Shown in pieces: positions 9,904-19,372 of a stretch of 64,000 nucleotides of DNA. Within the stretch, counting starts at the first letter, position 1, and every line of letters starts with the position of its first letter. This DNA is from DATLGD01 sp035540755 (lineage in GTDB: Bacteria; Actinomycetota; Actinomycetes; Mycobacteriales; SCTD01). The translations under genes and the position numbers were made by a program. The notes under the pieces were generated by a model. That model saw nothing but the letters and a program-made list of their open reading frames with translations. It searched no databases and was not told the DNA's origin. Location of the stretch: assembly GCA_035540755.1 (NCBI GenBank), contig DATLGD010000223.1:1-64000 (forward strand), read 5' to 3'.

Positions 9904-10829
9904 GCCCGCAGCGCCTTGCCGGTGAGGTCGAGGAAGACGTCCTCGAGCGTGCGCGTCTCGACCCGCAGGTCGTCGGCGTAGACGCCGTTGGTGGCGCACC
10001 AGGCCGTGACCGCGGCGAGCAGCTGCGGGTCGACCGGCCCCTCGACCAGGTACTGCCCGGCCGGGGACTCCTTGGCCAGGCACCCCTCGGGCAGCGCCGA
10101 CAGGAGCTGCTCGAGGTCGAGCCCCGGCTTCGCCCGGAAGCGCAGCTGTCCGGCGGCGCCGTGCCGGGTCAGCTCGGCGACGGTGCCCTGCGCCACGAGG
10201 CGCCCCGCGTCGAGGACGACGACGTCGTCGGCGAGGCGCTCGGCCTCGTCCATGAGGTGCGTGGTGAGCACGACCGTGACGCCGTCGGCGCGCAGCGCCT
10301 CGACGAGCTCCCAGGTGGCGCGCCGCGCCTGCGGGTCGAGCCCGGCGGTCGGCTCGTCGAGGAAGACCAGCTCGGGCCGCCCGACCACGGCCATCGCGAG
10401 GGAGAGCCGCTGCTGCTGGCCGCCGGACAGCCGCCGGCAGGCGGTGCGCTCGACCTCGAGCAGCCCGAGCCGCTCGAGCAGCATCCCGGGCTCGAGCGGG
10501 CGGGCCGAGAAGGAGGCCACCAGGCGCAGCGCCTCGCCGCAGCGCAGCCCTGGGTAGGTGCCGCCGGCCTGCGGCATCACCCCGACCCGGGCGCGCAGCG
10601 ACTGCGTGCGCGGCGGCAGGCCGAGCACCCGCACGGTGCCGGCGTCGGGCTCGCGGAAGCCCTCGCAGATCTCGACAGTGGTCGTCTTGCCGGCGCCGTT
10701 CGGACCGAGCACGGCGAGCACGCGACCGCGGCGGGCGGCCAGCGAGAGCCCGTCGACAGCGGTGCGGGCGCCGCCGGGCGTCCGGTAGCGCTTGACCAGG
10801 CCGTCGACCTCCAGGGCGAGGTCGGTCAC
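9900..10829 (-). CDS. ABC transporter ATP-binding protein
   Basis: Nucleotide-binding subunit of the adjacent ABC-2 exporter, 309 residues. Walker A is GPNGAGKTTT, the signature is RRLSGGQQQRLSLAMA, Walker B is LVFLDEPTAGLDP, and the switch histidine lies in VLTTHLMDEAERL. A C-terminal extension of about 90 residues is typical of drug-resistance ABC ATPases (DrrA-like). The frame is open to 10937, but a GTG at 10829 sits 7 bases after a TAGGCT hexamer and fits family length. It is divergent from the suf operon. Confidence 0.9.
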   Translation of the reverse strand: MTDLALEVDGLVKRYRTPGGARTAVDGLSLAARRGRVLAVLGPNGAGKTTTVEICEGFREPDAGTVRVLGLPPRTQSLRARVGVMPQAGGTYPGLRCGEALRLVASFSARPLEPGMLLERLGLLEVERTACRRLSGGQQQRLSLAMAVVGRPELVFLDEPTAGLDPQARRATWELVEALRADGVTVVLTTHLMDEAERLADDVVVLDAGRLVAQGTVAELTRHGAAGQLRFRAKPGLDLEQLLSALPEGCLAKESPAGQYLVEGPVDPQLLAAVTAWCATNGVYADDLRVETRTLEDVFLDLTGKALRA

Positions 10830-10836
10830 GGCCCCC

Positions 10837-10842
10837 AGCCTA
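10837..10842 (-). promoter_or_regulatory. -10 hexamer of the ABC exporter operon
   Basis: On the minus strand TAGGCT is followed by 7 bases and then the GTG at 10829, a leaderless arrangement. Confidence 0.5.
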
Positions 10843-10942
10843 CGGGCGCGCGCGACGGGACGCCGCCGGGTGAGGGTGCCCTGCGTGCGGCAGGTCACGC
10901 CCTGGCCCCCCGGGCCCGGTTCGACCTCCGGATGCATTTACG

Positions 10943-10956
10943 CAACACTGGTGTTG
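10943..10956. promoter_or_regulatory. Candidate SufR operator
   Basis: CAACAC-TG-GTGTTG is a perfect 6+6 inverted repeat just before the sufR start. It matches the CAAC-N6-GTTG operator described for cyanobacterial SufR, and it also contains ACACT-N5-TGTGG, close to the mycobacterial SufR site ACACT-N5-TGTGA. Its position would let SufR repress its own operon. Confidence 0.65.
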
Positions 10957-11678
10957 TGGATTACGTGGATGCGACGACGACGAAGGCGCCCAGCGCCGAC
11001 GCGCGCACCCGTGACCGCGTCCGTGACCTGCTCCTCGAGCTCGGCCCCTCCACCGCCGCGGTCCTGGGCGAGCGGCTGGGCTTGTCGGTGCCCGGCGTCC
11101 GGCGCCACCTCGACGCCCTCGTGGCCGCCGGCACGGTCACGGCGACCGAGCCGCGCCGGCACGCCGTCCGCGGCCGGGGGCGACCCGCCCGCCGGTTCGC
11201 CCTGACCGACGCCGGTCACGCCGCCGGGCCCTCGGCCTACGACGACCTCGCCGCCAGCGCCCTGCGCTTCCTCGCCGAGGCGGCGGGGGAGGGCTCCGTG
11301 GAGCAGTTCGCCGCCGCCCGGGCGGGCGAGATCGAGCGCCGCTACCGCGACCGGGTCGGCACCGTCGCCACCGCCGACCGGCCGGCCGCCCTGGCGGAGG
11401 CGCTGACCGACGACGGGTACGCCGCGACCGTCGAGGCCTCGTCCGGACCCGGCCCCGCCGGCGTGCAGCTGTGCCAGCACCACTGCCCGGTGCAGCACGT
11501 GGCCGAGCAGTTCCCGCAGCTGTGCGAGGCCGAGACCGCCGCGCTCGGCAGGCTGCTCGGCACCCACGTCCAGCGGCTCGCCACGATCGCTCACGGCGAC
11601 GGCGTCTGCACCCTGCACGTGCCGCCCGCCGCCTCCAGCACAGCCTCCAGCACCGACGACGTGAGGACCTCCCCATGA
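10956..11678 (+). CDS. sufR: SufR-type iron-sulfur transcriptional repressor
   Basis: ArsR/DeoR-like winged-helix repressor of the suf operon, about 240 residues. The helix-turn-helix ([20 protein letters not shown] then [17 protein letters not shown]) occupies the first third. The C-terminal part carries the cysteines that would hold the cluster ([10 protein letters not shown] and FPQLCEAE). The start is uncertain: GTG at 10956 or 10965, or ATG at 10932. The ATG would place the operator inside the coding sequence, so a GTG is preferred. The stop overlaps the sufB ATG (ATGA), showing coupling. Confidence 0.88.
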   Translation: MDYVDATTTKAPSADARTRDRVRDLLLELGPSTAAVLGERLGLSVPGVRRHLDALVAAGTVTATEPRRHAVRGRGRPARRFALTDAGHAAGPSAYDDLAASALRFLAEAAGEGSVEQFAAARAGEIERRYRDRVGTVATADRPAALAEALTDDGYAATVEASSGPGPAGVQLCQHHCPVQHVAEQFPQLCEAETAALGRLLGTHVQRLATIAHGDGVCTLHVPPAASSTASSTDDVRTSP

Positions 11679-13090
11679 CCACCGCTCAGACCGCAGTCGA
11701 CGCGATCGGCATCGGCGGCTACGAGTTCGGCTGGGCCGACTCCGACGTCGCGGGCGCCGCTGCCAAGCGAGGCCTGAACGAGGACGTCGTCCGCGACATC
11801 TCGGCCAAGAAGAGCGAGCCCGAGTGGATGCTCGCGATGCGCCTCAAGGGCCTGAAGCTGTTCGAGAAGAAGCCCATGCCGACCTGGGGGTCGGACCTGT
11901 CGGGCATCGACTTCGACAACATCAAGTACTTCGTGCGCACCTCGGAGAAGCAGGCGACCTCCTGGGAGGAGCTGCCCGAGGACATCAAGAACACCTACGA
12001 CAAGCTCGGCATCCCGGAGGCCGAGAAGCAGCGCCTGGTCGCCGGCGTCGCGGCGCAGTACGAGTCCGAGGTCGTCTACCACTCGATCCGGCAGGACCTC
12101 GAGGAGAAGGGCGTCCTGTTCCTCGACACCGACACCGCGCTGAAGGAGCACCCGGACCTGTTCCGCGAGTACTTCGGCTCGGTCATCCCGGTGGGCGACA
12201 ACAAGTTCGCCGCGCTGAACACCGCGGTGTGGTCCGGCGGGTCGTTCATCTACGTGCCGCCGGGAGTGAAGGTCGACATCCCGCTGCAGGCCTACTTCCG
12301 CATCAACACCGAGAACATGGGTCAGTTCGAGCGGACGCTGATCATCGCCGACGAGGGCTCCTCGGTGCACTACGTCGAGGGCTGCACCGCGCCGATCTAC
12401 AGCTCGGACAGCCTGCACTCGGCGGTCGTCGAGATCATCGTCAAGAAGGACGCGCACGTCCGGTACACGACCATCCAGAACTGGTCGAACAACGTCTACA
12501 ACCTGGTCACCAAGCGCACCGCCGTGCACGAGGGCGGCCGGATGGAGTGGGTCGACGGCAACATCGGCTCCAAGGTCACCATGAAGTACCCGGCCTGCTA
12601 CCTGCTCGGCGAGCGGGCCGTCGGCGAGACGCTGTCGATCGCCTTCGCCGGCGAGGGCCAGCACCAGGACGCCGGCGCGAAGATGGTGCACGCCGCGCCG
12701 AACACGACGAGCAACATCGTCAGCAAGTCCGTCGCCCGTGGTGGCGGCCGCACCTCCTATCGCGGCCTGGTGCAGGTGCAGGAGGGAGCCACCGGCTCGA
12801 GGAGCAGCGTCGTCTGCGACGCGCTGCTGGTCGACACCATCAGCCGGTCCGACACCTACCCCTACGTCGACGTCCGCGAGGACGACGTGTCCCTGGGCCA
12901 CGAGGCCACGGTGAGCAAGGTCGGGGAGGATCAGCTCTTCTACCTCATGAGCCGCGGCCTGTCCGAGGAGGAGGCCATGGCGATGGTCGTGCGCGGCTTC
13001 GTCGAGCCGATCGCCAAGGAGCTCCCGATGGAGTACGCGCTCGAGCTCAACCGCCTCATCGAGCTGCAGATGGAGGGTTCCGTTGGCTAG
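11675..13090 (+). CDS. sufB: Fe-S cluster scaffold subunit SufB
   Basis: Scaffold of the SufBCD complex on which Fe-S clusters are built. It has 471 residues and family-typical blocks such as [53 protein letters not shown] and [11 protein letters not shown]. It has no intein, although suf scaffolds in some mycobacteria carry one. The ATG overlaps the sufR stop. Confidence 0.97.
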   Translation: MTTAQTAVDAIGIGGYEFGWADSDVAGAAAKRGLNEDVVRDISAKKSEPEWMLAMRLKGLKLFEKKPMPTWGSDLSGIDFDNIKYFVRTSEKQATSWEELPEDIKNTYDKLGIPEAEKQRLVAGVAAQYESEVVYHSIRQDLEEKGVLFLDTDTALKEHPDLFREYFGSVIPVGDNKFAALNTAVWSGGSFIYVPPGVKVDIPLQAYFRINTENMGQFERTLIIADEGSSVHYVEGCTAPIYSSDSLHSAVVEIIVKKDAHVRYTTIQNWSNNVYNLVTKRTAVHEGGRMEWVDGNIGSKVTMKYPACYLLGERAVGETLSIAFAGEGQHQDAGAKMVHAAPNTTSNIVSKSVARGGGRTSYRGLVQVQEGATGSRSSVVCDALLVDTISRSDTYPYVDVREDDVSLGHEATVSKVGEDQLFYLMSRGLSEEEAMAMVVRGFVEPIAKELPMEYALELNRLIELQMEGSVG

Positions 13091-14339
13091 CTCGTCGTCG
13101 ATGGCCGACGCGCTCTCGACCGAGCGCGCGGCCCTGAAGGAGACCGGCGGCATCACCGACGGCTCCGTGGCCGTCGGCGTGAAGCCCTCGACGCCGCGCC
13201 AGCCGGCGGACGTCCGCCCGGAGCGCACCCGCTCCTTCGACGTCGAGGCGTTCCCGGTGCCCACCGGCCGCGAGGAGGAGTGGCGCTTCACGCCGCTCGA
13301 CCGCTTCCGCGTGCTGCTCGACGGCGCGCCGTCGGACGCCCACCTCGACGTCGTCGCCGACCTGCCGGCCGGTGTCGAGCTCGTCACCGTCGACGCCGAC
13401 GACCCGCTGCGCGGCGAGCTGCCGCTGCCGATCGACCGGCTCGCCGCGCTCGCCCTGGCCCGCTCGAGCGGCTCGCTGGTCCTGCGGGTGCCGAAGGGCG
13501 CCGAGGTCGACACGCCCGTCGTGCTCACGCTGAACGGCACCCGCGGCGACGACGTCGTCTGGGCCTCGATCGTGCTCGACGTCGCCGAGCAGGCCCGCGT
13601 CACGGTCGTGCTCGAGCACACTGGCAGCGCGCGGTACGCCGCCGCCGTCAGCGTGCTCGTCGGCGACGGCGCCGCCCTCGACCTCGTGCAGGTCAACGGC
13701 TGGGACGACGACGCCGTGCACGGTACGCACGTCGCGACCCGGCTCGGCCGCGACGCCCGCCTGCGCTCGACGTCGGTCACCTACGGCGGCTCGCTCGTGC
13801 GCGTGCACGAGACGGTCGACTACGCCGCGCCCGGCGGCGACGCCGAGCTGCGCGGCGTCGCGCTCGCCACCGACGGCCAGCACCTCGAGCACCGCCTGCT
13901 CGTCGACCACAGCGCTCCGCACTGCCGCAGCCGCGTCACCTACAAGAACGCCCTGCAGGGCGACGCCGCGCACACCGTCTGGGTCGGCGACGTCCTCATC
14001 CGGGCCGGCGCCAACGGCACCGACACCTACGAGCTCAACCGCAACCTGCTGCTCACGCCCGAGGCGCGGGCCGACTCGGTGCCGAACCTCGAGATCGAGA
14101 CCGGTGAGATCGCCGGCGCCGGCCATGCCAGCGCCACCGGCCGGTTCGACGACGAGCAGCTGTTCTACCTGCAGTCGCGCGGCATCCCGGCCGCGGTCGC
14201 GCGCCGCATGGTCGTGCGCGGCTTCTTCGCCGAGGTCGTCGAGCAGATCGGTGTCCCGGAGCTCGAGGAGCGCCTCATGGCGGAGGTCGAGCGCGAGCTC
14301 GCCCGGACCCTGTCGGCCGGGGCGGAGGCGCAGCAGTGA
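13083..14339 (+). CDS. sufD: SufD, Fe-S assembly complex subunit
   Basis: Partner of SufB and SufC in the SufBCD scaffold-ATPase complex, 418 residues. The C-terminal beta-helix region is conserved ([46 protein letters not shown]). A TTG start at 13083 is chosen because GGAGGG at 13072-13077 lies 5 bases upstream; the ATG at 13101 would be 23 bases away. The TTG overlaps the sufB end by 8 bases. Confidence 0.94.
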   Translation: MASSSSMADALSTERAALKETGGITDGSVAVGVKPSTPRQPADVRPERTRSFDVEAFPVPTGREEEWRFTPLDRFRVLLDGAPSDAHLDVVADLPAGVELVTVDADDPLRGELPLPIDRLAALALARSSGSLVLRVPKGAEVDTPVVLTLNGTRGDDVVWASIVLDVAEQARVTVVLEHTGSARYAAAVSVLVGDGAALDLVQVNGWDDDAVHGTHVATRLGRDARLRSTSVTYGGSLVRVHETVDYAAPGGDAELRGVALATDGQHLEHRLLVDHSAPHCRSRVTYKNALQGDAAHTVWVGDVLIRAGANGTDTYELNRNLLLTPEARADSVPNLEIETGEIAGAGHASATGRFDDEQLFYLQSRGIPAAVARRMVVRGFFAEVVEQIGVPELEERLMAEVERELARTLSAGAEAQQ

Positions 14340-14650
14340 GCGAGCGCGTCGCGTCCCTGTCCGACCTCGCCGACGACACCGCCGTCCGCGTCAAGGTCGG
14401 CGGCACCCCGGTGTGCCTGGCCAGGAGCGGCGGCGAGGTGTTCGCCGTCCACGACGTGTGCTCGCACGCCGATGTCGCGCTGTCCGAGGGCGACGTCGAG
14501 GACGGCACCGTCGAGTGCTGGCTGCACGGCTCGCGCTTCGACCTGCGTACCGGCGCACCCACCGGACTGCCGGCCACCAAGCCCGTGGCCACCTACCCCG
14601 TGACGATCGAGGGCGACGACGTCCTCGTAGATGTGGAGAGCCCTTCATGA
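14336..14650 (+). CDS. Rieske-type [2Fe-2S] ferredoxin in the suf operon
   Basis: Small electron carrier, 104 residues, of the non-heme-iron-oxygenase ferredoxin type. The Rieske ligands are in [13 protein letters not shown] (Cys and His) and [14 protein letters not shown] (Cys and His). A GTG start overlaps the sufD stop by 4 bases and its own stop overlaps the sufC ATG. A Rieske protein at this place is usual in actinobacterial suf operons. Its role in assembly is presumably electron supply, which is inference. Confidence 0.92.
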   Translation: MSERVASLSDLADDTAVRVKVGGTPVCLARSGGEVFAVHDVCSHADVALSEGDVEDGTVECWLHGSRFDLRTGAPTGLPATKPVATYPVTIEGDDVLVDVESPS

Positions 14651-15480
14651 CCACGCCCACGAATCGCGCCGGCGGCGCTGAGCTCAGCATCCGCGGCCTC
14701 GAGGTCAGCGTCGAGGACAAGCAGATCCTGACCGGCGTCGACCTCACCGTCCGCTCCGGCGAGACGCACGCGATCATGGGTCCGAACGGCTCCGGCAAGT
14801 CGACGCTGGCGTACGCCGTCGCGGGGCACCCCAAGTACGAGGTCACCGGCGGCAGCATCACTCTCGACGGCGAGGACGTCCTCGAGATGAGCGTCGACGA
14901 GCGCGCCCGCGCCGGCCTGTTCCTCGCCATGCAGTACCCGGTCGAGGTGCCCGGCGTGAGCGTCTCCAACTTCCTGCGCAGTGCCGCCACCGCCGTCCGC
15001 GGCGAGGCGCCCAAGCTGCGGCTGTGGGTCAAGGAGCAGAAGGAGGCCATGGCCCGCCTCGAGATGGACCCCGCCTTCGCCGAGCGCAACGTCAACGAGG
15101 GCTTCTCCGGCGGTGAGAAGAAGCGGCACGAGATCCTCCAGCTCGAGCTGCTCCAGCCGAAGATCGCCGTCCTCGACGAGACCGACTCCGGCCTCGACGT
15201 CGACGCGCTGCGCGTCGTGTCCGAAGGCGTGAACCGGGTTCGCGCGACCGGCGACACCGGTGTCCTGCTCATCACCCACTACACCCGGATCCTGCGCTAC
15301 ATCGAGCCCGACTTCGTGCACGTCTTCGTCAAGGGACGGATCGCCGAGCAGGGCGGCAAGGAGCTCGCCGACGAGCTCGAGGCCCACGGTTACGCCAAGT
15401 ACGGCGCCGACGCCGCGGCCCCCGCCGGCCGCCAGCTGCCCACCGGCCCCGTCCTCCCCGGAGCCGTGACCCCCGCATGA
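14647..15480 (+). CDS. sufC: SufC, ATPase of the SufBCD complex
   Basis: ABC-type ATPase that drives conformational change in SufBCD, 277 residues. Walker A is GPNGSGKST, the signature is [18 protein letters not shown], and Walker B is [12 protein letters not shown], all with the SufC-specific spellings. It has a C-terminal extension of about 25 residues rich in Pro/Ala. The ATG overlaps the ferredoxin stop; the 3' end overlaps sufS by 4 bases. Confidence 0.96.
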   Translation: MTTPTNRAGGAELSIRGLEVSVEDKQILTGVDLTVRSGETHAIMGPNGSGKSTLAYAVAGHPKYEVTGGSITLDGEDVLEMSVDERARAGLFLAMQYPVEVPGVSVSNFLRSAATAVRGEAPKLRLWVKEQKEAMARLEMDPAFAERNVNEGFSGGEKKRHEILQLELLQPKIAVLDETDSGLDVDALRVVSEGVNRVRATGDTGVLLITHYTRILRYIEPDFVHVFVKGRIAEQGGKELADELEAHGYAKYGADAAAPAGRQLPTGPVLPGAVTPA

Positions 15481-16760
15481 CGACTGTGGCCCCCGGAGCC
15501 CTCGCGGTCGAGCCCTTCGACGTCGAGGCGGTCCGCCGCGACTTCCCGGTGCTCGCGCGCGAGGTCAACGGGCGGCCGCTGGTCTACCTCGACAACGCCT
15601 CCAGCTCGCACAAGCCGGTGCAGGTGCTCGACGCCGAGCGCGCCTTCGTCGAGCAGCACTACAGCAACGTGCACCGTGGCGTGCACACGCTGTCGCAGGA
15701 GGCCACCGACGCCTACGAGGCGGCCCGCGCCACCCTCGCGCGCTTCATCGGCGCACCGGACCCGCGCGGCGTCGTGTTCACCAAGAACGTCACCGAGGCC
15801 GTGAACCTGGTCGCCTACTCGATGGGCAACGCCGCGGCCGGGTCGCGCTTCGCCCTCGGCCCCGGCGACGAGATCTGCGTCACCGAGATGGAGCACCACT
15901 CCAACCTCGTGCCGTGGCAGATGCTCTGCGAGCGCACCGGCGCCACCCTGCGCTGGCTCCCGCTCACCGACGACGGCCGGCTCGACCTCACCGAGCTCGA
16001 CTCGCTGGTGAACGAGCGGACCAGGGTGCTGGCGTTCGTGCACCAGAGCAACATCCTCGGCACGGTCAACCCCGTCGACGTGCTGGTGGCCCGGGCGCGA
16101 GAGGTCGGTGCGCTGGTCTTCCTCGACGCCGCGCAGTCGGTGCCCAACCTGCCGTTCGACGTCACGCAGATCGGCGCAGACTTCGTCGGCTTCACCGGGC
16201 ACAAGCTGCTCGGGCCCTCCGGCGTCGGCGTGCTCTGGGCCCGGCCCGAGCTGCTCGACCAGATGCCGCCGTTCCTCGGCGGCGGCTCGATGATCGAGGT
16301 GGTCTCGATGGGCGGCTCCACCTACGCCCCGGCCCCCGAGCGGTTCGAGGCGGGCACCCCGGTCATCAGCCAGGCCGTCGCGCTGGCCGCGGCGTGCGAC
16401 TACCTCACCACCGTGGGCCTGGACCGGATCGCACTGCACGAGGCCTCCCTGACGCACCGCCTGCTCGAGGGGCTGCGCGGCGTGCGCGGCGTGCGCGTCG
16501 TCGGGCCGGACTCGCTCGAGTCCCGCGGCTCGGCGGTCAGCTTCGTCGTCGACGGCGTGCACCCGCACGACGTCGGCCAGTCGCTCGACGACCTCGGCAT
16601 CGCCGTCCGGGTCGGCCACCACTGCGCCGCGCCGGTCTGCAAGCGCTACGGCGTGCCGGCGACGGCCCGCGCGTCGAGCTACCTCTACAACACGCACGCC
16701 GAGATCGACGCGCTCGTCGAGGGCCTCGAGCAGGTCAAGAGCTTCTGGGGCGCTGGATGA
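15477..16760 (+). CDS. sufS: Cysteine desulfurase SufS
   Basis: PLP enzyme that takes sulfur from cysteine for cluster assembly, 427 residues. The PLP lysine lies in [16 protein letters not shown], the aldimine-region histidines in [12 protein letters not shown], and the persulfide cysteine in [15 protein letters not shown]. Length and the short active-site loop fit the type II SufS class, which works with SufU, encoded next. Confidence 0.97.
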   Translation: MTTVAPGALAVEPFDVEAVRRDFPVLAREVNGRPLVYLDNASSSHKPVQVLDAERAFVEQHYSNVHRGVHTLSQEATDAYEAARATLARFIGAPDPRGVVFTKNVTEAVNLVAYSMGNAAAGSRFALGPGDEICVTEMEHHSNLVPWQMLCERTGATLRWLPLTDDGRLDLTELDSLVNERTRVLAFVHQSNILGTVNPVDVLVARAREVGALVFLDAAQSVPNLPFDVTQIGADFVGFTGHKLLGPSGVGVLWARPELLDQMPPFLGGGSMIEVVSMGGSTYAPAPERFEAGTPVISQAVALAAACDYLTTVGLDRIALHEASLTHRLLEGLRGVRGVRVVGPDSLESRGSAVSFVVDGVHPHDVGQSLDDLGIAVRVGHHCAAPVCKRYGVPATARASSYLYNTHAEIDALVEGLEQVKSFWGAG

Positions 16761-17227
16761 GCGAGTCCATGTACCAGGAGATCATCCTCGACCACTACCG
16801 CAACCCGCACCACAGGGGCCTGCGGGGCGACCTCGGCGACCCCGGCGTCGTCGAGGTGCACCACGTCAACCCGACCTGCGGCGACGAGGTGACGCTGCGG
16901 GTGAAGCTGGCCGACGGAACGGTGGAGGACGTCTCCTACGACGGCGCCGGGTGCTCGATCAGCCAGGCGTCGACGTCGGTCATGACCGATCTCGTCATCG
17001 GACAGCCGGTCGACGTGGGCCTGGCGAAGTCCGAGGCGTTCCTCGCGCTCATGCAGAGCCGCGGGACGGTCGAGCCGGACGAGGACGTGCTCGAGGACGG
17101 CATCGCCTTCGCGGGGGTATCGCGGTACCCGGCGCGCGTCAAGTGCGCGCTGCTCGGGTGGATGGCGTGGAAAGACGCCGTCGCGCAGGCGACGGCGCAG
17201 GCAGCACAGCCGGAGGAGACCCGATGA
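16757..17227 (+). CDS. sufU: Sulfur-transfer protein SufU
   Basis: Zinc-dependent sulfurtransferase that accepts persulfide sulfur from SufS, 156 residues. The three conserved cysteines appear in NPTCGDEVTL, GAGCSISQAS and VKCALLGWMAW, and the zinc-site Asp is in CGDEV. ATGA overlap with sufS upstream and with sufT downstream. N-terminal YQEIILDHYRNPHH is the family hallmark. Confidence 0.96.
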   Translation: MSESMYQEIILDHYRNPHHRGLRGDLGDPGVVEVHHVNPTCGDEVTLRVKLADGTVEDVSYDGAGCSISQASTSVMTDLVIGQPVDVGLAKSEAFLALMQSRGTVEPDEDVLEDGIAFAGVSRYPARVKCALLGWMAWKDAVAQATAQAAQPEETR

Positions 17228-17595
17228 CCGACAGCACCGAGCCCCCCGCGCCCAAGGTGCTCGACACGCCCACCGCCGGCAGCACGCTGCCGAGCGAGGA
17301 CGACGTCGTCGAGGCGATGAAGGACGTCGTCGACCCCGAGCTCGGCATCAACGTCGTCGACCTCGGCCTGGTGTACGGCGCGCACGTGAATGCCGACCGC
17401 ACCGTGACGCTGGACATGACGCTGACCTCGGCGGCGTGCCCGCTCACCGACGTCATCGAGGACCAGACCCGGACAGCGCTCGGCCCCTGGGTCGACGACG
17501 TGCACATCAACTGGGTGTGGATGCCGCCATGGGGCCCGGACAAGATCACCGATGACGGCCGCGACCAGCTGAGGGCGCTCGGCTTCAACGTCTGA
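17224..17595 (+). CDS. sufT: SufT-like Fe-S maturation factor (DUF59/MIP18 family)
   Basis: Last gene of the suf operon, 123 residues. The DUF59 core reads VVEAMKDVVDPELGINVVDL, and the family cysteine is in LTSAACPLTDVIEDQ. Members help deliver clusters to a subset of target proteins. The N-terminal 25 residues are Pro/Thr-rich and probably disordered. Confidence 0.93.
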   Translation: MTDSTEPPAPKVLDTPTAGSTLPSEDDVVEAMKDVVDPELGINVVDLGLVYGAHVNADRTVTLDMTLTSAACPLTDVIEDQTRTALGPWVDDVHINWVWMPPWGPDKITDDGRDQLRALGFNV

Positions 17596-17632
17596 CGGAG
17601 ACGACCGGTCGGTCAGGGGGCACCATCTGACG

Positions 17633-19372
17633 GTGGCCCCCGCGACCGATCCGCCCGTGCCCGTGCCCGAGCCCGTGCCCGGGCTGGTCGTCGGCCCGCT
17701 GCTGCGGTACGCCGACCGCACGACAGCGACCGTCTGGGTCGAGACGTCCGGGCCGGCGGAGATGCAGGTGCACGGGCGGTCGACCCGCACCTTCGAGGTC
17801 GAGGGTCACCACTACGGCTACCTCGTCGTCGACGAGCTCGAGCCCGGGACGGACGTGCCGTACGACGTCCGCCTCGACGGCGTGCGCGTCTGGCCCCGGG
17901 ACGACGACCCGCGCCCCGCGCCCCGGCTGCGCACGCTGCCGGACGGCGAGCCGGTCGACATCGTCTTCGGCAGCTGCCGCGCCGACCGGCCACACGAGGA
18001 CCCGTGGACGCGCACGGTCGACGAGCACCCGGACGGCGTCGGCGTCGACGCGCTGCAGGCGCTCGCGCTGGCGCTGCAGGCGGGCGAGCGGGCGCTGCCG
18101 GACCTGCTGCTGATGCTCGGCGACCAGGTGTACGCCGACGAGGGCGTGTCGCCGCTGGTGCGGGAGAAGCAGGTCGAGCGGCGCGGCGACAGCGCGCCCC
18201 GGGGCGAGGTCGCCGACTTCGAGGAGTACACCTGGCTGTACCGCGACTCGTGGACCGACCCGGAGGTGCGGTGGCTGCTGGCCACCGTGCCGTCAGCGAT
18301 GATCTTCGACGACCACGACGTGCGCGACGACTGGAACACCTCCGCGGCCTGGCGGGCCGAGATGGCGCGCACGCCGTGGTGGCGGCCGCGGATCACCGGC
18401 GCGTACATGTCGTATTGGCTCTACCAGCACCTGGGGAACCTGCCGCCGGAGCGGGTCCGGGCCGAGGGCGTCCTCGACGCCCTCCACGACGAGGGCGGTC
18501 CGGCGCTGCGCCGGTACGCCGAGCTGGCCGACGACGAGGTCGACGGCGGCACGCTCGTGCGCTGGAGCTACGGGCGAGACCTCGGCGTCGCCCGCCTGGT
18601 CGTGGTCGACACGCGCTCCGGCCGCGTCCTCGACGAGCGGCGGCGGGCGATGCTCAGCGACGACGAGTGGGAGCTCGTCGAGGGGTTCCTGTGCGGCGAC
18701 GTCCCGCACCTGATCGTGGCGAGCAGCCTCCCGCTGGTGCTGGAGCGCTCCCTGCACGACCTCGAGCGGTGGGACGGCGCCCTGACCGGTGGCGCCTGGG
18801 GCCGGCGGTTCGCCCGGCTCGGGGAGCGGATCCGCCAGGGTGCGGACCTCGAGCACTGGGCGGCGTTCCCGGCCAGCTTCGACCGGCTGACCCGCCGGCT
18901 CGGCGAGGTCGCATCGGGGCGGCGCGGGTCCGCTCCGTCGACGGTGCTCGTGCTCTCCGGCGACGTGCACCACTCCTACGTGGCCCCGCTGCGCTTCCCC
19001 TCCCTGCCGCAGGTGCGCAGCAGCGTCGTCCAGGTCGTGAGCTCACCGCTGCGCAACGCGCTGCCACGCGCCGTCGCGCGCGGGTTCGCGGCGGCCGCGT
19101 CCCGGCCGGCGGCCGTCGTCGGCCGGCTGCTGGCGCGCAGCGTGCGACTGCCGCCCCCGGAGGTGGAGTGGGACCTCACCACCGGACCGCTGACCGGCAA
19201 CGGGCTCGGTGCGCTGAGCCTGAGCGGCCGGGAGGCGCGGCTGACGCTGCAGTCAGCCGTCATGGACAGCGGCGGTCCCCGGCTCGTCGAGGTGCACCGG
19301 GAGACCTTCGGCGCAGGAGGGTCAGGGGCCGGTCTGCCTGCTTCCGAGCGGATGCCATCCTGTCCGGCATGA
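17633..19372 (+). CDS. PhoD-like metallophosphatase family protein
   Basis: 579 residues with an N-terminal beta-sandwich (about 20-100; VGPLLRYADRTTATVWVE) followed by a PhoD-like metallophosphatase domain. Metal-site motifs seen are VFGSCRADRP, LLMLGDQVYADEG, FDDHDVRDDWN and LSGDVHHSYV. No signal peptide or Tat motif is seen, so it is probably cytoplasmic, unlike secreted PhoD. GTG start; the stop overlaps the next gene's ATG. The substrate (phosphodiester or phosphomonoester) is not known. Confidence 0.85.
   Translation: MAPATDPPVPVPEPVPGLVVGPLLRYADRTTATVWVETSGPAEMQVHGRSTRTFEVEGHHYGYLVVDELEPGTDVPYDVRLDGVRVWPRDDDPRPAPRLRTLPDGEPVDIVFGSCRADRPHEDPWTRTVDEHPDGVGVDALQALALALQAGERALPDLLLMLGDQVYADEGVSPLVREKQVERRGDSAPRGEVADFEEYTWLYRDSWTDPEVRWLLATVPSAMIFDDHDVRDDWNTSAAWRAEMARTPWWRPRITGAYMSYWLYQHLGNLPPERVRAEGVLDALHDEGGPALRRYAELADDEVDGGTLVRWSYGRDLGVARLVVVDTRSGRVLDERRRAMLSDDEWELVEGFLCGDVPHLIVASSLPLVLERSLHDLERWDGALTGGAWGRRFARLGERIRQGADLEHWAAFPASFDRLTRRLGEVASGRRGSAPSTVLVLSGDVHHSYVAPLRFPSLPQVRSSVVQVVSSPLRNALPRAVARGFAAAASRPAAVVGRLLARSVRLPPPEVEWDLTTGPLTGNGLGALSLSGREARLTLQSAVMDSGGPRLVEVHRETFGAGGSGAGLPASERMPSCPA

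Noticed and set aside
10932..10955. ATG at 10932 as the sufR start
   Set aside because: It would put the palindromic operator inside the coding region; the following GTG codons fit family length better. Not fully excluded.
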